64,000 nt of DNA from Mycolicibacterium parafortuitum. GTDB taxonomy: Bacteria; Actinomycetota; Actinomycetes; Mycobacteriales; Mycobacteriaceae. The stretch is from NCBI RefSeq assembly GCF_010725485.1, contig NZ_AP022598.1, positions 3,906,001 through 3,970,000 on the forward strand, written 5' to 3'. This document shows positions 46,038-53,155 of the stretch, one piece after another. Every line of letters starts with the position of its first letter. Positions within the stretch are counted from its first letter, which is position 1. The notes under the pieces were generated by a model that saw nothing but the letters and a program-made list of their open reading frames with translations, was not told the DNA's origin and did no database searches. The translations under genes and the position numbers were made by a program.

Positions 46038-47237
46038 TCAGCGGGCGATGATGACGGAGCTGCCGTGGCCGAAGAGTCCTTGGTTGGCGGTGATGCCGAC
46101 GGTGGCGCCCTCGACTTGGCGGCCGGTGGCTTGGCCTTTGAGTTGCCAGGTGAGTTCGCAGATTTGGGCGATGGCTTGGGCGGGGATGGCTTCGCCGAAG
46201 CTGGCGAGGCCGCCGGAGGGGTTGACGGGGATGCGGCCGCCGAGGGTGGTGGCTCCGGAGCGTAGGAGGTGTTCGGCCTCGCCGCGGGCGCAGAGGCCGA
46301 GGTGTTCGTACCAGTCGAGTTCTAGGGCGGTGGACAGGTCGTAGACCTCGGCCATCGACAGGTCTTCGGGGCCGATGCCGGCTTCGGTGTAGGCGGCGTC
46401 GAGGATTTGGTCTTTGAAGACGCGGTCGGGGCCGGGTACGACGGCGGTGGAGTCGGTGGCGATGTCGGGTAGTTCGGGGAGGTGTTGGGGGTATTGGGGT
46501 GATTGCAGGCTGATTGCGCGCACGCTGGGGACGCCGTGGACGGATCCGAGGTGTTTTTCGGTGAAGTCTTTGGAGGCGACGATGAGTGCGGCGGCGCCAT
46601 CGCTGGTGGCGCAGATGTCGAGCAGGCGCAGGGGGTCGGAGACGACGGGGGAGGCCAGGACGTCGTCGATGGTGGCTTCTTTGCGGTAGCGGGCGTACGG
46701 GTTGTTGATGCCGTGGCGGGCGTTTTTGACTTTCACGGCGGCGAAGTCGTCGACGGTGGCGCCGTAGAGGTCCATGCGGCGGCGCGCGAGGAGGGCGAAG
46801 TAGACGGTGTTGGTGGCCCCGATGAGGTGGAAGCGTTGCCAGTCGGGGTCGTTGCGGCGTTCGCCGCCGACGGGGGCGAAGAAGCCTTTGGGGGTGGTGT
46901 CGGCGCCGATGACCAGGGCGACGTCGCACAGGCCGGCCAGGATTTGGGCGCGTGCGGATTGCAGGGCTTGGGAGCCGGAGGCGCAGGCGGCGTAACTGGA
47001 GGTGACGGGGATGCCGTTCCAGCCGAGTTTTTGGGCGAAGGTGGCTCCGGCGACGAAGCCGGGGTAGCCGTTGCGGATGGTGTCCGCACCGGCGACGAGT
47101 TGGATTTGTTGCCAGTCGAGGTTGGCCTCGGTCAGGGCGGCCCGGGCGGCCACGACGCCGTATTCGGTGAAGTCGCGGCCCCATTTGCCCCAGGGGTGCA
47201 TGCCCGCGCCGAGGATGTAGACCGGGTCGGGGCTCAT
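46038..47237 (-). CDS. Thiolase-like lipid-transfer protein (Rv1627c-like)
   Basis: This 399-residue thiolase-superfamily protein is of the SCPx/nonspecific lipid-transfer group. It has Cys in TSSYAACASGSQALQSARAQ, the catalytic His/Cys region VNPSGGLASFGEAIPAQAIAQI and a C-terminal GITANQGLFGHGSSVI. Relatives (Ltp2 with ChsH-type partners) perform retro-aldol cleavage of steroid side chains or act on acyl-CoA esters. The ATG at 47237 overlaps the upstream DUF35 gene stop, matching Rv1628c-Rv1627c, which belong to the KstR cholesterol regulon in M. tuberculosis. Its minus-strand bases are C-rich with many A-ending codons, which opens long spurious frames. Confidence 0.9.
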   Translation of the reverse strand: MSPDPVYILGAGMHPWGKWGRDFTEYGVVAARAALTEANLDWQQIQLVAGADTIRNGYPGFVAGATFAQKLGWNGIPVTSSYAACASGSQALQSARAQILAGLCDVALVIGADTTPKGFFAPVGGERRNDPDWQRFHLIGATNTVYFALLARRRMDLYGATVDDFAAVKVKNARHGINNPYARYRKEATIDDVLASPVVSDPLRLLDICATSDGAAALIVASKDFTEKHLGSVHGVPSVRAISLQSPQYPQHLPELPDIATDSTAVVPGPDRVFKDQILDAAYTEAGIGPEDLSMAEVYDLSTALELDWYEHLGLCARGEAEHLLRSGATTLGGRIPVNPSGGLASFGEAIPAQAIAQICELTWQLKGQATGRQVEGATVGITANQGLFGHGSSVIIAR

Positions 47238-47671
47238 TGGGCGATCCTCCAGGCGTGGGTGGTGTGTTCGACACCGTTGTCGTCGGTGTAGAGGGTCATG
47301 GTGGTCAGTTCCATGGTCATGCCGATGGTCAGGTCGGCGGCCAGGGTGCCTTCGACGACCTTGCCCAGCACGATCAGGCCTTCGTCGGCCAGTTCCACGG
47401 CCGCGACGGCGAACGGTTCGAACGGGTCCGGGGACGGGTACGGCGGGGGTGGGGCGTAGCGGTTTTCGGTGTAGGACCACAGGGTGCCCTGCCGCGAGAG
47501 TGGCACCAACGCCAACTCGTCACTGGCACACCCGGGGTTGGGGCAGTTGTTCTCCCGTGGCGGGAACACAAACGTCCCACACCCGGTGCACTTACCACCG
47601 ATCAAATGCGTCGCACCGGACTCATCAGTCGCAAACCACCCGTCGATCGCGGGCTGAACAGAAGCGGACAC
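47234..47671 (-). CDS. DUF35 zinc-ribbon/OB-fold partner protein (Rv1628c-like)
   Basis: This 145-residue protein has an N-terminal zinc ribbon (LIGGKCTGCGTFVFPPRENNCPNPGCASDELALVPL; Cys-x2-Cys and Cys-x4-Cys) and an OB-fold (GTLWSYTENRYAPPPPYPSPDPFEPFAVAAVELADEGLIVLGKVV). DUF35 proteins form complexes with thiolase-like lipid-transfer proteins, as seen for cholesterol side-chain enzymes. GTG 47671 is chosen. The two genes overlap by 4 bp, and a KstR site lies 33 nt upstream. Confidence 0.9.
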   Translation of the reverse strand: MSASVQPAIDGWFATDESGATHLIGGKCTGCGTFVFPPRENNCPNPGCASDELALVPLSRQGTLWSYTENRYAPPPPYPSPDPFEPFAVAAVELADEGLIVLGKVVEGTLAADLTIGMTMELTTMTLYTDDNGVEHTTHAWRIAQ

Positions 47672-47703
47672 GCGGTCAGCGTACCGACTCCGCGGCCGAA
47701 TAC

Positions 47704-47717
47704 TGAAACGTGTTCCA
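47704..47717 (-). promoter_or_regulatory. KstR operator upstream of the DUF35/thiolase pair
   Basis: On the minus strand TGGAACACGTTTCA matches the mycobacterial KstR consensus TnnAACnnGTTnnA at every fixed position. It lies 33 nt before GTG 47671. KstR represses cholesterol-catabolism genes until a cholesterol CoA thioester is bound. Confidence 0.8.
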
Positions 47718-47761
47718 GTTTTCTGCCGAGTGGCGATCGTCGGCGGGCACCTCGGCCCCCG

Positions 47762-47817
47762 CGAGAGTGCGATGAGAGCGCCGCCGCAGCGAGGAGCGCG
47801 ATCTGTGCGCACTCTCG
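47762..47817. repeat. Inverted repeat in the 178-bp gap before the DUF35 gene
   Basis: Arms cgagagtgcg (47762-47771) and cgcactctcg (47808-47817) flank a 36-nt GC-rich loop. The same actctcg core is found in the loop of the repeat at 15174-15237. The remainder of the gap holds the KstR operator; no gene is seen. Confidence 0.65.
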
Positions 47818-47849
47818 TCGCACGACGGCGCCGGTCTTCCCGCCTCGGA

Positions 47850-48527
47850 TCAACTCTCGGCGGTTTCCCGCAGGATGCGGACGAGATCCTCGGGACAGTC
47901 CCGCATCAGGTTGTGCTTGCCGTCGAGCTCATGGCAGCACCACCCCGGATCGTCGCGGACCCGGTCGTATGACGGCTGCAACGGTGATTCGCCCGGCCAG
48001 TCGCGCGCATAGACGAACACCCGGCGCCGGAACCGGTTCAGGTCTCCGCGCAGCCGCACCGGCTGCAGCACCGACGCCAGCGGATGCGCGGTCGCGCGCG
48101 GGTCGAAGAACGGCAGCGGTGGGACGCCGAACCCGGACGCGTCGACTTTGACGTACCACTGACGTTCCTCGTCGTTGACGATGTCCCAGCAGGCCTCGCC
48201 GTCGCGGGGGACCACCGCGTCGAGGAACACCAGCGAGTCGACCCGGTCCGGGATGCGGTCGGCGACCCCCGCGATCACCATGCCGCCGTAGCTGTGTCCG
48301 ACCAGGATCAGATCGTCGCCGGCGTCCTCGTCGTGGTCGACGGCGGCCAGCACATCGGTGATGTGGGTGTCGAGGTTGACGCCGCCCGGCAGCAGGTGGC
48401 CCCGCTCGGCCACCCCGGTCAGGGTCAGCGCGAGGACGTGGTGACCGACCTCGCGCAGCGAGGCTGACAGTTCGTCGAAACACCATGCCCCGTGACACAT
48501 TCCCGGGATCAGAACCAACGTCGCCAT
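47850..48527 (-). CDS. Alpha/beta hydrolase (MenH/esterase-like)
   Basis: This 225-residue hydrolase of the salicylate/plant-esterase-like class has the start MATLVLIPGMCHGAWCFDELSASL (oxyanion loop HGAW), nucleophile LVGHSYGGMVIAGV, acid region SLVFLDAVVPRDGEACWDIV and His in ELDGKHNLMRDCPEDLV. It is divergent from a LysR gene with a 70-bp shared control region, a common set-up in which LysR controls the enzyme. ATG 48527 is chosen over the frame to 48563. The substrate is unknown. Confidence 0.87.
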   Translation of the reverse strand: MATLVLIPGMCHGAWCFDELSASLREVGHHVLALTLTGVAERGHLLPGGVNLDTHITDVLAAVDHDEDAGDDLILVGHSYGGMVIAGVADRIPDRVDSLVFLDAVVPRDGEACWDIVNDEERQWYVKVDASGFGVPPLPFFDPRATAHPLASVLQPVRLRGDLNRFRRRVFVYARDWPGESPLQPSYDRVRDDPGWCCHELDGKHNLMRDCPEDLVRILRETAES

Positions 48528-48566
48528 GGGTTCAGCGTGTGCCGGGAGCCGGCATAAGTCCAATAG

Positions 48567-48591
48567 CGATTCATTCCTGATCCCATAATCG
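48567..48591. promoter_or_regulatory. Dyad in the hydrolase/lysR divergent region, candidate LysR site
   Basis: The arms cgatt (48567-48571) and aatcg (48587-48591) are separated by 15 nt in an AT-richer stretch. It lies just before the lysR start, where autoregulatory LysR sites are usual. Confidence 0.35.
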
Positions 48592-48597
48592 ATGGTT

Positions 48598-49473
48598 ATG
48601 GAGTTCCGTCAGCTGGAGTACTTCGTCGCGGTGGTCGAGGAGCGGGGCTTCACCAGGGCCGCGCACCGGGAGCGGGTGGCTCAGCCGGCGGTCAGCGCCC
48701 AGATCCGGCAGTTGGAACGTCGCGTCGGACAACCGTTGTTCATTCGCGGGACGCGGGAGGTCCGGCTGACGCAGGCCGGGGCGGCGTTGCTTCCGCACGC
48801 CCGGGCGGCCCTCGGTGCGGTGCGGGCGTGCCGGGCCGCGGTCGACGCCGTCGCCGGGGTGGTCCGCGGCACCGTCGCGATCGGCACGGTGACCCTGCAT
48901 CCGGTCGACATCGCGGCGTTGATCGCCGCCTTCCACACCGACCATCCCGATGTCGAGATCACGTTGACCACCGACAGTTCCGACGTGCTGCTGACCAAGC
49001 TGGACGACGGCCGGCTCGACGTGGCCATGGTGTCGATCGGTGCCGTGGAGGATCCCACTGGACTGGACTACGCGGTGGTCACCGAGGAGACCTTCGAGGC
49101 GGCGGTCGCGCAGCGGCACCCGCTGGCGCGGCGCAAGACCCTGACGTTGGCGGCGTTGTGTGACCACCCGCTGATCTCGCTGCCGGTGGGTACCGGGATG
49201 CGTCATCGGCTCGACACCGCTTGCGCTGCAGCGGGACTGCGGCCAAGGATGTCGTTCGAGGCGACCAGCCCCGCAGAGCTCGCCGAGCTCGCCCGCCGCG
49301 GTCTCGGCGTCGCGGTACTGCCGGCGTCGATGGCGCGCAACACTCCGGGCCTGCACGCCCTGCGATTGACGCCCGAACTGCGCGGCAGGCTGGTGTGGGC
49401 CTGGCGCCGGGAACCCGCGAGCACGGCGGCGCGGCTGTTCCGCGAACAGGCAGCCCGGGTGGGCGCCCGCTGA
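48598..49473 (+). CDS. LysR-family transcriptional regulator
   Basis: This 291-residue LysR regulator has the N-terminal helix-turn-helix MEFRQLEYFVAVVEERGFTRAAHRERVAQPAVSAQIRQLERRVGQPLFIRGTREVRLTQAG, a linker helix and a substrate-binding-protein-like effector domain (VRGTVAIGTVTLHPVDIAALIAAFHTDHPDVEITLTTDSSDVLLTKLDDGRLDVAMV). ATG 48598 is preferred; ATG 48592 is in frame two codons upstream. It is divergent from the hydrolase, its likely target. The M. tuberculosis order Rv1628c-polA lacks both, so this pair looks inserted between them. Confidence 0.9.
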   Translation: MEFRQLEYFVAVVEERGFTRAAHRERVAQPAVSAQIRQLERRVGQPLFIRGTREVRLTQAGAALLPHARAALGAVRACRAAVDAVAGVVRGTVAIGTVTLHPVDIAALIAAFHTDHPDVEITLTTDSSDVLLTKLDDGRLDVAMVSIGAVEDPTGLDYAVVTEETFEAAVAQRHPLARRKTLTLAALCDHPLISLPVGTGMRHRLDTACAAAGLRPRMSFEATSPAELAELARRGLGVAVLPASMARNTPGLHALRLTPELRGRLVWAWRREPASTAARLFREQAARVGAR

Positions 49474-49520
49474 TCGCCAGAGGTGCGGGTAGCCCCGCCC
49501 CGGGTGTCACCCCGCTTGAA

Positions 49521-49533
49521 TAGAGTGAACTCC
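49521..49533 (+). promoter_or_regulatory. Likely leaderless promoter of polA
   Basis: TAGAGT (49521-49526) puts +1 at 49533, one base before the polA GTG. A TGTCA (49505-49509) lies at the distance seen in PafBC-type promoters, but the rest of that consensus is missing. Confidence 0.4.
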
Positions 49534-52263
49534 GTGAGCCCTGCCAAGACTGCATCGGAGACCACGACCGGTAAACCGGAGGCGGGCGGCAAGCCCACCC
49601 TGATGCTGCTGGACGGCAACTCCCTGGCCTTTCGCGCCTTCTACGCGCTGCCCGCCGAGAACTTCAAGACCCAGGGCGGCCTGACCACCAACGCGGTCTA
49701 CGGGTTCACCGCGATGCTGATCAACCTGCTCCGCGACGAGCAGCCCACCCACATCGCCGCGGCCTTCGACGTCTCCCGCCAGACGTTCCGCAAGGAGAAA
49801 TACCCGGAGTACAAGGAGGGCCGGTCGGCGACTCCCGACGAGTTCCGCGGCCAGATCGACATCACCAAAGAGGTGCTCGGCGCGCTCGGTATCACGGTGC
49901 TCGCCGAAGCGGGCTTCGAAGCCGACGACATCATCGCGACGCTGGCCACCCAGGCCGAGGGCGAGGGCTACCGGGTGCTCGTCGTCACCGGCGACCGTGA
50001 CTCGTTGCAGTTGGTCAGCGACGACGTGACGGTGCTCTACCCGCGCAAGGGCGTCAGCGAGCTGACCCGGTTCACCCCGGAGGCGGTGCAGGAGAAGTAC
50101 GGGCTCAGCCCGACGCAGTACCCGGATTTTGCGGCGCTGCGCGGGGACCCCAGCGACAACCTGCCCGGCATCCCCGGGGTCGGGGAGAAGACCGCGACCA
50201 AGTGGATCGCCGAGTACGGGTCGCTGCAGGCGCTGGTCGACAACGTCGACAAGGTCAAGGGCAAGGTGGGCGATGCGCTGCGGGCGAACCTGTCCAGCGT
50301 GATCCTCAACCGCGAGCTCACCGACCTGGTCCGCGACGTCCCGCTGCCCCAGACCCCTGACACGCTGCGGATGCAGCCGTGGAACCGCGACCACATCCAC
50401 CGGCTCTTCGATGATCTGGAGTTCCGGGTCCTGCGGGATCGCCTGTTCGACACCCTGGCGTCGGCGGACCCCGAGGTCGAGGAAGGGTTCGACGTCCGCG
50501 GCGGCGCGCTGGAGGCCGGGACGTTGGCCCCGTGGCTGGCCGAGAACAGCGACGGGCGCCGGTTCGGGCTGGCGGTGGTCGGCAACCACCTCGCGTTCGA
50601 CAGTGACGCGACCGCACTGGCCATCGTCGCCTCGGGCGGCGACGGCCGCTACATCGACACCGCCGCCCTCGACCCCGAGGACGAGAAAGCACTGGCCTCC
50701 TGGCTGGCCGATCCGAGCGTGCCCAAGGCGCTGCACGAGGCCAAGCTCGCGATGCACGATCTGCAGGGTCGCGGCTGGACGCTGGCCGGCGTCACCTCCG
50801 ACACCGCCCTGGCCGCCTACCTGGTGCGACCGGGGCAGCGCAGCTTCGCGCTCGACGACCTGTCGCTGCGATATCTGAAACGTGAATTGCGCGCGGACAA
50901 CCCTGAGCAGCAACAGCTTTCGCTGCTCGACGACAGTGAGGGCGTCGACGATCAGGCCGTGCAGACCCTGCTGCTGCGCGCCAGCGCGGTCACCGACCTC
51001 GCCGACGCGCTCGACGAGGAGCTGGCCCGCATCGATTCCTCGGCGCTGCTGGGCGGTATGGAGCTGCCGGTGCAGCGGGTGCTGGCGGAGCTGGAAACGG
51101 CCGGCATCGCCGTCGACGTCGACAAGCTGTCGGAGCTGCAGAGCGAGTTCGCCGGCCGGATCCGCGACGCGGCCGAGGCGGCCTACGCGGTGATCGGCAA
51201 GCAGATCAACCTCGGCTCGCCCAAGCAGCTGCAGGTGGTCCTGTTCGACGAACTCGGCATGCCGAAGACCAAGAAGACCAAGACGGGCTACACCACCGAC
51301 GCCGACGCGCTGCAGTCGCTGTTCGACAAGACCGGGCATCCGTTCCTGCAGCACCTGCTGGATCACCGCGACGTGACCCGGCTGAAGGTGACGGTCGACG
51401 GCCTGCTCAACGCGGTCGCCTCCGACGGGCGGATCCACACCACGTTCAACCAGACGATCGCCGCGACCGGGCGGCTCTCGTCGACCGAACCGAACCTGCA
51501 GAACATCCCGATCCGCACCGAGGCCGGCCGCCGGATCCGCGACGCGTTCGTGGTGGGAGATCGCTACGCCGAGCTGATGACCGCGGACTACAGCCAGATC
51601 GAGATGCGCATCATGGCGCACCTGTCGCAGGACGAGGGGCTCATCGAGGCGTTCAACACCGGCGAGGATCTGCACTCGTTCGTCGCGTCGCGCGCGTTCT
51701 CGGTGCCGATCGACGAGGTGACCCCAGAGTTGCGCCGCCGGGTCAAGGCGATGTCGTACGGGCTGGCCTACGGGCTGAGCGCCTACGGACTGTCCCAGCA
51801 GCTCAAGATCTCCACTGAAGAGGCCAAGGAGCAGATGGAGCAGTACTTCGCCCGGTTCGGCGGGGTGCGCGACTACCTGCGCGACGTGGTCGACCAGGCG
51901 CGCAAGGACGGCTACACCTCCACGGTGTTCGGTCGCCGCCGCTACCTGCCCGAGCTCGACAGCAGCAACCGGCAGGTCCGCGAGGCCGCCGAGCGGGCCG
52001 CGCTGAACGCGCCGATCCAGGGCAGCGCCGCCGACATCATCAAAGTCGCGATGATCAACGTCGACCAGGCCATCAAGGACGCCGGGCTGGAGTCCCGCAC
52101 GCTGCTTCAGGTGCACGACGAACTGCTCTTCGAAGTCGCCGACGGCGAGCGCGAAACCCTCGACGCGCTGGTGCGCGAGCACATGGGCAATGCGTATGCG
52201 CTCGACGTGCCGCTGGAGGTCTCGGTCGGATACGGCCGCAGTTGGGACGCCGCGGCGCACTGA
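49534..52263 (+). CDS. polA: PolA, DNA polymerase I
   Basis: PolA fills gaps and removes RNA primers and flaps in replication and repair. The 909-residue product has an N-terminal 5'-3' nuclease (TLMLLDGNSLAFRAFYALP, GFEADDIIATLATQAE, VVTGDRDSLQLV, ALRGDPSDNLPGIPGVGEKTATKWI), a proofreading-like middle domain (about 320-500) lacking the usual acidic exonuclease motifs, and the polymerase domain with motif A TADYSQIEMRIMAHLSQD, motif B RRRVKAMSYGLAYGLSAYGL and motif C LLQVHDELLFEV. GTG 49534 gives MSPAKTASET. The M. tuberculosis enzyme is 904 residues. A second nuclease of the same fold, FenA, is encoded at 14.2-15.1 kb. Confidence 0.97.
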   Translation: MSPAKTASETTTGKPEAGGKPTLMLLDGNSLAFRAFYALPAENFKTQGGLTTNAVYGFTAMLINLLRDEQPTHIAAAFDVSRQTFRKEKYPEYKEGRSATPDEFRGQIDITKEVLGALGITVLAEAGFEADDIIATLATQAEGEGYRVLVVTGDRDSLQLVSDDVTVLYPRKGVSELTRFTPEAVQEKYGLSPTQYPDFAALRGDPSDNLPGIPGVGEKTATKWIAEYGSLQALVDNVDKVKGKVGDALRANLSSVILNRELTDLVRDVPLPQTPDTLRMQPWNRDHIHRLFDDLEFRVLRDRLFDTLASADPEVEEGFDVRGGALEAGTLAPWLAENSDGRRFGLAVVGNHLAFDSDATALAIVASGGDGRYIDTAALDPEDEKALASWLADPSVPKALHEAKLAMHDLQGRGWTLAGVTSDTALAAYLVRPGQRSFALDDLSLRYLKRELRADNPEQQQLSLLDDSEGVDDQAVQTLLLRASAVTDLADALDEELARIDSSALLGGMELPVQRVLAELETAGIAVDVDKLSELQSEFAGRIRDAAEAAYAVIGKQINLGSPKQLQVVLFDELGMPKTKKTKTGYTTDADALQSLFDKTGHPFLQHLLDHRDVTRLKVTVDGLLNAVASDGRIHTTFNQTIAATGRLSSTEPNLQNIPIRTEAGRRIRDAFVVGDRYAELMTADYSQIEMRIMAHLSQDEGLIEAFNTGEDLHSFVASRAFSVPIDEVTPELRRRVKAMSYGLAYGLSAYGLSQQLKISTEEAKEQMEQYFARFGGVRDYLRDVVDQARKDGYTSTVFGRRRYLPELDSSNRQVREAAERAALNAPIQGSAADIIKVAMINVDQAIKDAGLESRTLLQVHDELLFEVADGERETLDALVREHMGNAYALDVPLEVSVGYGRSWDAAAH

Positions 52264-52311
52264 CAGATCCGCCGCTCAGGTTGACGGCGCCGCCCGCCGC
52301 CGACGATTATG

Positions 52312-52327
52312 TAAGTCGTCATACTTA
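52312..52327. promoter_or_regulatory. Short inverted repeat before the thioesterase gene
   Basis: taagt (52312-52316) and actta (52323-52327) form a dyad with a 6-nt spacer, in an AT-rich patch 24 nt before GTG 52352. It may be an operator; no regulator is assigned. Confidence 0.35.
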
Positions 52328-52351
52328 GTTCGCCGGGGAAAGGGCGCAGTC

Positions 52352-53155
52352 GTGGCCACTCATCCGTTCGACGAAGCACTCGAGCTCAGTCCTGGGGACG
52401 CCGGCACGCTGACCGGCAAGACGTCCCCGGACTGGGCCAACATGGTCGGGCCGTTCGGCGGGATGACGGCCGCGACGCTGCTTCGCGCCGTGGAGGTGCA
52501 GCCCGAGCGCCTCGGACACCCGGTCGCCCTGACGGTGAACTTCACCGCCCCGGTCGCCGACGGGGCGTTCGACGTCAGGGCGACGGCGGTGCGCACCAAC
52601 CGCAGCAATCAGCACTGGTCCGTCGAGTTGTCCCAGGACGGCGAGATCAAGACCACCGCCACCGCGGTGTTCGGGCACCGGCGCGACACCTGGGCCGACA
52701 TCGAACGGCAGCGGCCGCCGGCCCCGGGGCCCGAGGAGGTTCCCGCCGAAGGCCTGCCCGAGGCGATCGTGTGGGCGCGCAACTACGACATGCGTCACGT
52801 CGACGGGGCGCCGCCGCTGGACGGACAACCGCGGCCGTCGTCGGCCTCCACGCTTTGGGTGCGCGACAGTCGTGGCCGCGCAATGGATTACGCCGCCCTG
52901 ACCGCGTTCAGCGACATCTTCTATCCCCGCGTGTACCGCCGCCTCGGCGCGCCGCTGCCCGCCGGGACGATCTCGATGACCGCGTACTTCCACGCCGACG
53001 CCCCCGAAATCGCGTCCGTCGGCGATGACTTCATCCTCGGCCGGGCCCAGGCCAACCGGTTCGCCGGCGGCTACTTCGACCAGTCCGCCGAGCTCTGGAG
53101 CCGCAGCGGCGACCTTCTGGCCACCACCCACCAGCTGGTCTACTTCAAAACCTGA
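52352..53155 (+). CDS. TesB-like acyl-CoA thioesterase family protein
   Basis: This 267-residue double-hotdog protein is of the acyl-CoA thioesterase (TesB/thioesterase-like superfamily) type. The first half is MATHPFDEALELSPGDAGTLTGKTSPDWANMVGPFGGMTAATLLRAVEVQPERLGHPVALTVNFTAPVADGAFDV, where the GPFGG helix start and N-F-x-x-P-V are typical. The second hotdog is ALTAFSDIFYPRVYRRLGAPLPAGTISMTAYFHADAPEI, with a likely catalytic Asp. A possible ribosome-binding site (gggga) precedes GTG 52352. It overlaps the end of the convergent cyclase gene by 16 bp. A role in fatty acyl-CoA turnover is inferred. Confidence 0.85.
   Translation: MATHPFDEALELSPGDAGTLTGKTSPDWANMVGPFGGMTAATLLRAVEVQPERLGHPVALTVNFTAPVADGAFDVRATAVRTNRSNQHWSVELSQDGEIKTTATAVFGHRRDTWADIERQRPPAPGPEEVPAEGLPEAIVWARNYDMRHVDGAPPLDGQPRPSSASTLWVRDSRGRAMDYAALTAFSDIFYPRVYRRLGAPLPAGTISMTAYFHADAPEIASVGDDFILGRAQANRFAGGYFDQSAELWSRSGDLLATTHQLVYFKT

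Noticed and set aside
45979..47274. 431-codon second frame on the same strand as the thiolase
   Set aside because: It is composed almost solely of R, P, H, T and L, caused by C-rich codons, and the thiolase frame carries the conserved motifs.
49507..52260. 917-codon open frame antisense to polA
   Set aside because: polA has all polymerase motifs on the plus strand. The antisense product has no recognisable domain and the composition of a shadow.
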